Assembly (NCBI RefSeq): GCF_000016185.1
Contig: NC_011420.2
Span: 3,961,501-4,025,500 of the forward strand
Reading direction: 5' to 3'
From: Rhodospirillum centenum SW
GTDB lineage: Bacteria; Pseudomonadota; Alphaproteobacteria; Azospirillales; Azospirillaceae
Length of the DNA stretch: 64,000 nt
Shown: positions 17,001 to 29,000 of the stretch, one piece after another
How positions within the stretch are numbered: the first letter of the stretch is position 1
Layout: every line of letters starts with the position of its first letter
Notes under the pieces: generated by a model
The model's database searches: none
What the model was told of the DNA's origin: nothing
What the model saw: the letters and a program-made list of their open reading frames with translations, nothing else
Program-made: the position numbers and the translations under genes

Positions 17001-20000
17001 GCGGCGGCCGGGGGCAGCGGTCCGCCGGTGCGGGAGAGGCTGGCCAGGAGCGCCCGGCTCTCGCTGAGCCGGCCGGCCTGACCCGCGGCGCGGAGCTGGG
17101 CCGCGAAGCCCGTGCGTCCGGCCAGGGCCGGGTCGGGTGCCGGCAGACGGTCCGCACCGGCCAGCAGCGCATAGGCGCCGTCGAACCCGAGTGCGGCGCT
17201 GTCCCCGGTCCCGTTCGTCTCCTCGCCGGTGGCGGCCCCGGCGGGGCGCTCCGGCTGGTCGTTTCCGGCGGGTGCTTCTGCCGATGCCGGGGGCACGTCG
17301 GGCGCCTGGGCCGGGGGCTGCTGTCCCTGGCTGACCGGGATCGTCTCGTCTTCCGTCGTGACGATGATGCGGAAGACGGCAGCCGCTTCGTTGCCCTCCG
17401 AGTCCCGCGCGATGACCTGGATATCGATGGCGCCCGCCACCTCTATCGGCGGGGTGCCGCTGAAGGTCAGGGTGTCCGCGTCGAAGGTCAGCCAGGCGGG
17501 GATCGGGCTTCCGTCGGGCTGCCTTGCTTCGAAGGTCAGGCGCTCGTTGGGGTTGGTGTGGCGGAAGACGTTGCGCGGCACCTGGAACTGATAGGTGGTG
17601 TCCTGCAGCATCACCTGGTTGCCGATGGAGCCGGCCACGAACAGGCGGACCTCGCCCTCGCTGCCGCCGATGATGCCGCGCCCCAGGGTGATGCCGCCCG
17701 CGCTGCCCGGCCGCTCGGGCGGAAGCGTGCCGGGGCCGCCGATGATCCCGCCATCGTTCCCGCTGCCCGATCCACCGCCGTTGCCGCCCGGGACCGTGAT
17801 GTCGCCGCCGCCGGAGGAGCCTCCCCCGGAGCTGCCGCCGCCGGTGATCAGCCCGCCGTCGCCGCCGGTCCCACCGGTCCCGCCTGTGCCGCCGGTTCCA
17901 CCTGTACCACCGGAGCTTCCGCCGCCCGTGATCAGGCCGCCGTCGCCGCCGGTCCCGCCCGTGCCTCCGGTTCCTCCGCCGGAGGAACCGCCGCCGGTGA
18001 TCAGGCCACCGTTATCGCCCCCTCCGGTACCGGGTCCCGTCGGCTCCGTCGGTGCCGTGGGATCGGTCGGGGATGTCGGGTCGGTCGGTATCAGGGGCGG
18101 TGCGGGCTCGGGCTCCACCACCACGCTCACCTCGGCCGTGGCGCTGGCCCCGGCTTGGTCGGTGGCGCGGACGACGAGCGTCACGGTACCCACCGCGATA
18201 TTGGTCGGGATGCCGCTGAAGCTGCCCGTGGCCGGGTCGAAGCTCATCCAGGACGGGAGCGGCGAGCCGTCCGCCAGCGTGGCGGAGAGCGTCAGCACGT
18301 CGCCCTCGTCCACATCCGTGAAGCTGCCCGGCGGCACTGCGAGCCGGAGCGGCGACCCGGCCTGCACGGTGGTACCGGCAGGCGGCGTCACCAGGACCGG
18401 CGCGTCGTTCACCGGCCGCACGACGAGAGTGACGGTCTGCGGCGTCGGATCGGCGGCACCGGACAGGTCAACGACGGAGAAGGTGAAGCTGGCGAACGGC
18501 GTGCCGTTGGCGTTCGCCGGCGGGGCGTAGGTGAGGCCGCCGAGGCTGGCAGCCGCGATGCGCTGGCCCGCCGAGACCGGCACGCCGTCCAGCGAGAGGC
18601 TGCCGCGGGCCGGCAGGCTGGTGATGATGACGGCGGACAGGGTGTCGCCCCGGTCCACGTCCGCGAAGGCGAACACACCCGCCCCGAGCGCTGCCGTCGT
18701 GTCCTCGTCCAGCGTGACCGTGGCGTCGGCGCTGTCGGGCGCGTCATTCACGTTCAGGACGGTCAGGACGAAGGTCTGGCTGGCCGTGGCCCCGGCCCTG
18801 TCGGTCGCTGTCACCGTGAGGGTCAGGGGCCCGACATGCTCGTTCAGCGGCGTGCCGGAGAAGCTGCCCGTGGCCGGATCGAAGCTGAGCCAGGACGGCA
18901 GCGGGGTGCCGCCCGGGCCGGTCGCCGACAGGGTCAGCGTATCACCCAGGTCGATGTCCCGGAAGGCGCCGGCCGGCAGCGTCGCGCTGAAGGGCTGGTC
19001 CTCCGTGGCGATGCGGTCGGGCAGGCGCGTGGCGGGGACCGGCGCGTCGTTGGTGTTCTCCACCGTGATGGCGAAGCCGGCCGACGCCGTCGCCCCGGCA
19101 CGGTCGGTCGCCGTGACGGTCACGGCGATCCGGCCGACATCGTCGTTGCCGGGCGTGCCGGAGAAGCGGCCCGTGGCCGGATCGAAGCTGAGCCAGGACG
19201 GCAAGGGCGAGCCGTCCGCCAGCGTGGCGGAGAGGGTCAGCCTGTCGCCGGCGTCGATGTCGCGGAAGGCCCCTGACGGGAGCGTGGCGCTGAACGGGCT
19301 GTCCTCCGTGGCGATGCGGTCGGGCAAGGGCACGCCCGCGACCGGCGCGTCGTTCACGTTGGCGATGCTGAGCGTGAAGGTCGCCGTGGCCGTCGCGCCG
19401 GCCCGGTCCCGCGCCGTGACCGTGACGGTCAGGCTGCCGACATCGGCATTCGCGGGCGTCCCTGAGAAGGTCCGGGTCGCCGGGTCGAAGCTGAGCCAGG
19501 ACGGCAGCGGCGCCCCTCCGGCCAGCGTGGCGCTGTAGCTGAGGGAGTCTCCCACATCCACATCGGTGAAGGTCCGGGCGGGCACCTGGTAGCTGTAGCG
19601 CTGATCCTCCAGAGCCGACTGGGCCGGGATCGGCTGTACCAGCTCCGGCGCATCGTTCACGTTGCGCACCGTGAGCACGAAACTGTCGCTGACCGAGGCG
19701 CCGCCGCTGTCGGTCGCGGTGACCCTCAGCGTCAGGGTACCGACATGCTCGTTCAGCGGCGTGCCGGAGAACGTCCGGGTCGCGCTGTTGAAGCTCAGCC
19801 AGGAGGGCAGCGGCGAGCCGTTGCCCAGGGTGGCGGCATAGGTCAGCGTATCGCCCACGTCGATGTCGGCGAACGTGCCGGCCGGGACGGTGTAGCTGTA
19901 GGGCGCATCCTCGTCCGTCTGCTGGTCGGGGATGGCGTTCGCCAGCGTCGGCGCGTCGTTCGAGCCGCCGACCGTGATGGTCAGCGTGCTGCTGTCGCTG

Positions 20001-23000
20001 CCGCCGCGCCCGTCGGTGACGGTATAACTGAACCGGCCCGCACTGCCTTCCGTGTCAGCCGAGGGCGTGAAGGTCAGCGCCTGAAGCTCCGCCACCGTCA
20101 GCGTGTCGTTCACCTTGACGGCCGTCGCACCGGAATAGACGGTGCCGCCGGTCGGCAGCTCCGTCACCGTCACCGTCAGGGTATCGCCGTCCAGGTCCGT
20201 CGGGGCCTGGATCGACAGCGGGGATCCGGTCGTATCCTCGGCGATGTTGAGGGTGCGGTCGTTCTCCGCCACGGGCGGGTCGTTCACCTCCGTCACGGCG
20301 ACGTTGACCGTCACGGTGGCCGATGTCCGGGCCGAAGCGCCGCCGTCGTCGGTGACGGTGATGCTCACGGTCCGCGCGGTGCCCAATTCCGCCGGGCTGT
20401 CGCCCGTGTTGGCGTAGGTGACGCCCCGGAGGACGGACAGGTACTCGGCCAGGGTGGCCGTGCCGGTCAGGGTCAGCGTGCCGGTCGCGGCGTCGTAACT
20501 GCCGGTGATGCCCGCGGACGGGGTCAGGGAGAGCACGTCCGTCGAGGTCAGGCCGCTGGTGATCTGCACCACTGCCCCGGCGATCCGGGTGCTGTCCACG
20601 TCGGTCAGGGTCAGGCCGGGGGCGAGCGCCACGGCGCTGCCGTTCTCCGTGAAGTCGACCGACCCGGTGCCGCCCAGGACCGGCGCCTCGTTGACCGAGG
20701 TCAGCGTCACGGTCGCCGTCAGCGGGGCGGAGGTCGCGGCCCCGGCGCCGTCGCTGTCGGCATCCGTCACGGTGACGGTGATCGAGCGCGTGGCCGCGGT
20801 CGCCGTCGGGGACAGGCTGGTGCTGGAGTAGGTGACGCTGCGCAGCACCGTCTCGTACTGGGCCAGGGTTGCGCTTCCCGACAGGGTCAGCACGCCGGTC
20901 GCGGCGTCGTAGCTGCCGGTGATGCCGTGCGCAGCGGTGACGGACAGCGTATCGCCCGCCGTCAGGCCGCTGGCGATGGTCACGGTGGCGCCCGCGATCC
21001 GGGTATCGTCGGCGTCGGCGATGTCCAGGGTCGGCAGCAGGGTCGCTGCCGTTCCGCCCTCCAGATAGGTGCTGGCAGCACCGCTGCCGCCGGCCGACAG
21101 GACCGGCGCGTCGTTGACCGGGGTGACGGTCAGCGTCACGGAAGCCGTGGCGGAGGTCGCGGCACCGCTGCCGTCCGCGTTCGCGTCCGTCACCTGGATC
21201 GACAGGGTCCGCGTCGGGTTCGTACCGTCGGCGGTCGGGTCGTCGCTGCTGCTGGAGAAGCCGACGCCGCGCAGCACCGCCTGATACTGCGCCAGGGTGG
21301 CGGTGCCGGTCAGGGTCAGCACGCCGGTCGAAGCGTCATAGCTGCCCGTGATGCCATGGGCGGCGGTGACGGACAGCGTATCGCCCGCGACGCGGCCGGC
21401 GGCGATCGTCACCGTGGCGCCCGCGAGGTGGGTGTCGTCCACGTCGGACAGGGTGAGACCGGACAGGACCGGCGTCGTCGCCGCCTGCTCGGTATAGGCG
21501 GCCGTGGCCGGCGTGACGGTCACCACCGGCGCATCGTTCACCGGCGTGATGCCGATGCCCAGCGACAGGCGGTTGACGTCACTGGCGAAGCCGCCGGTGC
21601 CGCCGATGCTGGCGGAGATGTCGCGGCCCGCCCCCTGGGTGAAGCCCCCGGTACCGTCCCAGAGGCGCACATCCAGCGTACCGGGGGTGCCGGAAAAATC
21701 GCTGGCCGGGACAAAGCGGACGAGGGCCGAGGGCGACAGAACGACGGCGCTGGTATCCGCCACGGTCGTGGGGATGGCGGTCCAGGTGGTGCCGTCGGCG
21801 CTCCACTGCCAGACGCCCTGCGCCGCATCGGCCGTGTTGGCCACCACCGCCACGCCGGCGAAACTGTCGCCGTCGATGTCGCTGAAGCGGGCGGCGAACA
21901 GCGCGGAGACAGACGAGCCCGCCGGGCTCGGGGTGCCCTCGGCCGCGACCGGGAGCGTCACCGGCGTGGTGCTTGTGGCGGTCGGCGCGTCGTTCACCGG
22001 GGTGACGCCGGTCGCCAGCGTCAGGGTGGTGGCGCTGTAGCGGCTGCTGCCGCCCGTGGCGCCCGCGCCGGAGAGATCGACCGCGGTGCCGCCCACGGGC
22101 GGCGTTCCGCCATCCTCCGCCAGCCGCACCGTCAGCGACGGGGCCGCGCCGTTGTAGTCGGCAACCGGCACGAAGCGCAGCGCGTCGAAGCGGCCCAGCA
22201 CCAGGGCGCTGGCCGCCGTGCGGTCGGTCAGCGCCTGCCAGGCACCGTCGGGCGTGCCGTCGTTGTCCGTGTCCAGCCGGTACTGCCACTGGCCCTTCGC
22301 CGCGTCCGCCGTATAGCCGACGATGGCGATGCCGTGGAGGCCGTTGGCGGCAGAGCCGCCGGCCACCTGGTCGGTGGCATCGCTGAAGCGGCCGGCGAAC
22401 AGGCTGTCCACCGTGGCGCCCGCGGGGGCCGTCGTGTCCTCCGCCACGGCGGGCAGGGTGACGGCGCCCGAGCCGGTGTCGGTCGGCGCGTCGTTCACGG
22501 CGGTGACGTCCACCGTCACGATGTTCGCCGCCGACCAGGCGATGCCGTCGGAGACCTGGAAGCCCAGGCTCGTGTAATCGCTGCCCGCGACGTCGTTGTT
22601 GCTGTTCGCGGTCGGCCTGAAGACCAGCTTGCCGGCGTCCAGCTCGGCACGGGTGACGGTGACGCCCGTGGCGGTGATCCTGCTCCCGTTCAGGTAGAGA
22701 TCGCCCCCGCCGGGCAGGGCGGTGACCTTGACCGCCTGCACGGGAGAGGCGCCACTGTCCACGTCGGTGACGGAGAAGTCCGCCGCCGTCAGCGTGCGGT
22801 CCGTGTCTTCCGCCGTGGTGATGGTGCCGCCATTGAAGACAGGTGCGTCGTTGGTGCCGGTGACGGTGATCGTGATGGTCGCCGTTGCCTCGCCCCCCGC
22901 CGTCCCGTCGGACAGGCGGTAGGTGAAGACCTCCGTCACCGTCTGGCCCTGGGCCAGGGCGTCGGTGTCCGGGTCGTTGTTGTCCAGGGTGTAGGTGTAG

Positions 23001-26000
23001 CTGCCGTCCGCCTTGATCAGCAGCGAGCCGTACCTGCCGGCGAGCGTGATGCCCGCCGCATCTACGGCCGTCATGCCCGCGTCGGCGCTGAACTTCGCGC
23101 CCGTGATGGAGAGCGTGCCGGTCGCGGGCTCGTCGGGATCGCTGTCGGCCGTCGCGTCGGTGATGGCGTTGCCGCCGACCGTATCCGGCGTCGCATCTTC
23201 AGTGATCGCCTTGGCGTCCGGCGTCGCGGTGGGGGGGTCCTCCACGGCCGTGACCGTGAGGTCGATGCTTGCCGACCGCGTTGCCGCGGCGGCGCTGCCG
23301 TCCTTGCTGCTGGCGGTCAGGGTCAGGGTGGTCGCGGCCCCGCCGTTGTCGCGGGTGCTGTTCCAGTCGGAAGGCGCCTTGATCCAGATGGTATTGCCTG
23401 CCGACAGCGCCCCGTTCGGGATGGTCGCGCTGCCGCCGCTGACGGTCACGGTCGTGCCGCCGCTCGCCGCGGTGCCGCCGTAGCGCACCTGGAAGCCGGC
23501 CGGCAGGCCGGCGATGGTCAGGGCCAGCGTCTCCGAGCCGTCGTCGTCCGTCTCCCCGACCAGGGTGCGCAGGTCGATCCATGTATCCTCGTCCCCGGAC
23601 ACGGCGACCGTGCCGGCCGGGTTGGTGCTGCCGGCGACCGTCAGGTCGGGGGTGTCGGAGACCGGGGTGATCGTGATCGTCCGCGTGTCGCTGGCGGTCA
23701 GGGGGCCGCCGCTGCCGCCGTTGCCGGCGTCGTTCACGCTGACGGTCAGCGTGGCCGTGCCCGAGAAGTCGGCGGTGGGCGCGAACGTGATCTGGCCCAG
23801 CGCGTCGTTGATCTGCGCGACGGTGCCGGACAGCGTCAGCGACGCCGTGCCGTTGCCCCCGGTGACGAGCGTCGTCTCGTCGAACCCGGCCGTGCCCGGA
23901 TTGTCGGTCAGGGTCAGCGTGCCGGTGCCCGGTGTCACGGCGACCGTGACCGTCACCGGCGTGGCTGCGGCCGTCCCCCCCTGGGACCCGATGGTCAGGT
24001 CCTTGAGGTCGCCGAGCGTGATGGTGCCGAGTGCCAGAGAGGTGTCCTCGGCGGTCGTGCCGTCGGCGCCGGCCTCGACCGTGGGCGGATCGTTGACCGG
24101 GGTGACGGTCAGGGCGACCGTATGCGTTGCCGTCCTGGGGCCGCCGCTGGTCGTCAGGTTGCCGGGATCGTCCACGGTGATGGTCAGCGCGGCCGTGCCG
24201 TTCTCGTCAGCCCCGGCCGAATAGGTCAGGCCGGCCAGCGCCGCCTGAAGGTCGGCAAGCTGTCCCTTGACCACGATGGTCTGGTCGGCCGTACCGTCGC
24301 CCGTGACGAAGGTGAGCCCGGTGGTGGCGCCGAGTGTCAGCGTGCCCTTGTCCACGGACAGGGTGAGCTGCGTGTTCGCCGTGCTGGCGTCCACCTGGTC
24401 CGGGTCGCTGAACGTGATGGCGTTGCCGTTGGCCGCCGAGAAGACCAGGGTCGCGTCTTCGGCCAGCGTCGCGGTGCTGGCGCCGTCGCTGTCCCCGCCG
24501 ACGGCGATCACCGGCGCGTCGTTGGTGCCGCCGATGGTCAGCGCAATGGTCCTGCTGTCGGTCAGCGCGGCGCCGCCCTCGTTGCCCTCGTCGCTGATCG
24601 TGACGCCCAGGCTGTCGTCGCCGGTGTAGTCCGTCGCCGGCTGGTAGCGCAGCGACCCGCCGGACAGGGCGGCGTTCAGCGCGCTCATCGTGCCGGTGAC
24701 GACCAGGGTGCCGGTGTTGTCGCCCGACACCACCGTGATGCCGGCGGCACCCGACAGGGTGAGCGTGCCGTGCTGCGCCGTCAGGGTGAGGCGCATCGGC
24801 GGGGTGTCGAAGCCCGTGTCCAGGTGGTCGGCGTCGGCGATGGCGAGGCCGGTGATGGCGGTCTGGGTGTTCTCGGTCACCGACTGGCTGGCCGGCGCGG
24901 TCAGCACCGGCGCGTCGTTGACCGGGGTGATGACGATGGCGACCGTCTTCGTCCTGGTCTCAACGTCGCCCGCGTCGGCCACGTTGTCCTTGCCGTAGCC
25001 CTGGTCGCTGACGGTGATCGTCAGGTCCAGATCCTGGTCGGCGCCGTCACTGCCGTCCGCGTTCAGGCGGTTGGCGTTCGCCAGCGGCGTGTATTTCAGG
25101 GTCGCCAGCGTGTTGTTGACATCGGTCCGGGTGCCGGTGATCTGCACCGTGCCGCTGTTGTTGCCGGTCACGGCCGCGGTGCCGCTGGCGGTGACGCCCA
25201 GCGCGCCGTCCTCCACGGCCAGGGTCACGACCAGGTGGTTGTTGCGGATGTCCGGGTCGGCGACGCTGATCTTGCTACCGCCGGTGAAGGCGAAGGGCGA
25301 GCCCGGGTCCTCGCTCACCGTCACCGTCGCGGGCGCGGTGATGGTCGGCGGGTCGTTCTCCGGCGTGATGTCGATGGTGAGCGTCTTCTGATCGCTCAGG
25401 GCGCCGCCGGTGCCGTCCAGGCCCAGGTCGTTCACGGTCACGGTGACGGTGACGGTTTCCGCCGGGTCGTCGCCGGTGTTGAAGACCAGACTGTCGATCA
25501 CCGCGTTGATCGCCGTCTGCGTTCCCTTCAGGGTCAGCGAACCTGATTTGTTGCCGGTGTAGCTGGACAGGCCGGACGTGGGGTCCGTCAGGCGCAGGGT
25601 GCCGTTGGTGGCGACGACGGTGACCTGGATGATCCCGTTCGCCTTGTTGCCGACCAGATCGGCAGCGTCGGAGATCTGGAGCCCGGTGATGGCCAGATCG
25701 GTGCCGCCGGTGGCGTCGGCCGCCTCCGTCACGGTGAAACTGGTCGTCGGTGCCGTCAGGACGGGCGCATCGTTCACGGCCGTCACGGTGATGGCGATCT
25801 GCCGGGTGATGTCGCCGCTGCCGGCCGTGCCGGCGACCGCGCCCACGGTGGGGGCCGTGTTGCCGTTGTCGTTGACCGTCAGCACCAGCGTTTCATCGTA
25901 CTGGCCGGTGTTGAAGTCGGCGTCGGGCCGGTACTCCAGGGCGGCCAGGGCGGCGTTCAGGTCCGCCAGCGAGCCGGTCAGGCGGATGCTGGTGAAGTCG

Positions 26001-29000
26001 CTGCCGGCCCCGCCCCCGGTGATGGCGTCCACCGTGATGCCGGCCGCCAGCGCCGAGGCGAAGCGCAGGTCGCCGTGCCCGCCACCGGCGAGCGACAGCG
26101 TGACCGTCAGCAGGCCGCCGCCGAGCTGGTCCACGTCCGCGTCGGACAGCAGCAGCGGGTTGCCGCCGGCATCCTTCAGCGCGGTGAAGGCGCCGACATC
26201 CTCCGTCATCGCCGCCAGCACGCCCGTGTTGCGGCCGCTGCCGGACAGGGCCGTGCCGTTGACGGAGACGACGGGATCGTCGTTCCTGGCGCCGATGGTG
26301 ATCTCGACGTTCGTCGTGCCGGTGGACTGGGTGCCGCTGCCGCCGACGGCGCCCTGGTTCTGGTCGTCGTAGGTGATGGCCAGGTTGTAGACGCCGTAGT
26401 CGTTGGCGGCCGCGCTGAACTTCAGCCCCGCCAGGGCGGCCTGGATCTGCGCCTGCGTCCCCGTGAGCTGGTAGGTCCGGCTGGTCGCGCTCGCGCCCGA
26501 ATCCGTGGCGGTCACGCCGCCGCCGAAGCTCAGCGCGCCGACATCGTGGCTGGGGCCGACATCGGTGACGTTGGTCAGGACCAGGGTCACCTTGAGCTGG
26601 TTGCCCGCGTCCACGTCGGAGATGGTGACCGGCGTGACGGAGAGCTGGGTATCCTCAAGCCCTTGCAGCGCGGCCGGGGCGGAGAAGGAGACCGGGTCGT
26701 TGACCGGCAGCACGCCGATCGTGACCGACGTGTTTCCGGCCGAGATCCTGGGTCCGCCCGAGCCCGTGTTGCCCAGGTCGTTGACCGAGAAGCTGACCGT
26801 GTCGCTGCCGTTGAAGTCCGCCGTCGCCCGGTAGACGACATTGCCCGCCGCGAGCGCCGCGTTCACATCGGCCAGGGTGCCGCGGAAGACGAGGCTGGCC
26901 GCCCCGGTGCCGAGATCGCCGCTGCCCACCTGGGTCAGGCCGGCGTGGTTCAGCAGCCGCAGCGTCCCGTTCGTGGCCGTGATGGTGACCTGAACCTGTC
27001 CGGCCTCCACGTCGGTGTCGCTGACGGTGACGCCCCCCAGGATCAGGTCGGTGTCCTCGTTCACCGTCAAGGTGGTGCCGAAGTCGGCCGAGGTCAGGAC
27101 CGGCGCGTCGTTCACGGGCCGCACGGTGATGGCGACACTGCCACCCACATGCTGCCGCGTGGTGTCGCCCGTGGCATCGCCCGCGGTCCGGGTGACGCCG
27201 GGCGTCGCATCGGGGTCGGCGCCGGAATTGCCCAGATCGTCCACCGTCACCGTCAGCGTGTCCGTGACCGTCGCGGTGATGTCGTCGGGGGCGGTGTAGG
27301 TCAGGGTGTCCAGGATCGCCTGCACCTCTGCCGGCGTGCCGGTGAGGGTCAGCGCCGGGGTGCCCTTGCCGGTCGCACCGCTGTTGGTCAGGGCCGTGTC
27401 GGCCGCGCCGAAGGACAGGGTGCCGTGCAGCACCGCCAGCGTCACCGTGATGTCGCCCGTGCCCTGGCCGGCGTCGATATCCCCCACCCGGATGCCGGTC
27501 AGGGGGATGGTCGCCGCCTCGCCGGTGGTGGTGGCGGAGGGCAGGATCAGCGTGGGCAGGTCGTTGACCGGGGTGACGGCGATGTTGAACACGTTGCCGG
27601 CCACGATGCCGGTCGGCGTGCCGTCCGCCACCGTGTAGGTGAAGGAGATGCCGGTGTGGTGCTCCGAGCCGTCGTGCTCGTAGGAGAGATAGCCGGCGGC
27701 GAGGTCCGCCGCGGTGAAGGCGCTGCCGACGCCCAGGGTGACGTCGCCGCTGCCGCGGTTCAGGATCAGGCGGCCCGCCGTCGGCACGGCGGTGATCCGG
27801 AGCTGGACCTGGTTGGCGGTGTTGTCCGGGTCGGACAGGTTCAGGTTCTTCGAGGCATCGACGATGTTGAGCGCGGCGGCCGTGATCTGGATGCGCTCGC
27901 CCTCCAGCACGGTGGCGCCGGTCTGCACCAGCCCGGCCGGCGCATCGTTCACCGGCCGGATGGACAGGGACACGGTGGCGGTGCCGCTGCTGAGCGTGCC
28001 GTCGGAGACCTTGAAGTTGAAGCTGTCGGCGAAGGTCTCGCTGCCGTCGTGGACATAGACCAGCGTGCCGGGTGTGAAGGTGCTGCCGACCGTGACCGCC
28101 GTCGCCTCTCCGGCATCGACCGTGCCGTTGCCGTTGGCGTCGGTCCAGTCGGTGTAGAGCGTGCCCGTGGTGGGCAGGGATTCGAGCGTGTAGGTCAGGC
28201 TCTGGGCCGGGATGTCGCTGTCCGAGCCGCCGGTGCGGTCGGCCGCGAGCACGACCGTCGCGCCTTCCGCCAGGGTGACGGAGCGGCCGCTGGCGCCGGG
28301 CGCGTCGTTCACCGGGGTGACGTCGATCTGCACGGTCATGGTGGCGCTGCGCGCCTCGCTGCCGTCCGCGCGGGTGCCGCCGTCCGTGAGGTAGACCGAG
28401 AAGCTGTCGTCCGCCGCTGCCGTGCCGTCGGGCTCGTGGCCCGGGTCGTGGTGGTAGGTGACCTTGCCGGCGGCGAGCTGGTCGGCGCTGAAGCGCGACC
28501 CCGCCCCGATCCGGATCCCGTCCACCTCGATCCAGCCGCCGGCGGGGGCTGTCTCCAGCACGTAGATGAGCTGTTCGCCGCTGACGCTGTCCACGTCGGC
28601 CGCCTGGAAGTGCGCGGTGCCCAGCACCACCACGGTGGCCGCCCCCGTGCCGTCCTGTTCCGCCAGGGTGATCGACGGTGTCGTCTGGCTGATCGTCGGG
28701 TCGTCGTTGACCGGGGTGACGGTGATGGCGAAGGACGTTTCCGTCAGTGTGCCGCCGGCACCGTCCGACACGGTGTAGCTGAAGCCGTCGGCCGTCGTTT
28801 CGCTGCCGTCATGGTCGTAGAAGAGCCGCCCGGCGTCGATGTCCGCCTGGGTGAAGCTGTCGCCCGTGCCCAGCGCCTCGCCGGCGTCGTAGCTGCCGTT
28901 GCCGTCCTTGTCGAGCCAGAGCGTGCCGTGCGCCGTTCCCGCGGTCAGGGTGTAGGTCAGCCCGGCCGCGGCGGTGTCGCTGTCCTCGACCTTCAGGAAC

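Noticed and set aside
17740-18035. Possible CRISPR-like repeats
   Set aside because: The repeats are irregular, lie inside a coding frame and encode a Gly-rich linker; no cas genes are present.
19745-25546. A 1933-residue open frame on the plus strand
   Set aside because: It lies fully antisense to the adhesin repeats. Its product is Arg/Gly/Val-rich without domains, and the frame is open only because of GC-rich codon bias and repeated DNA.
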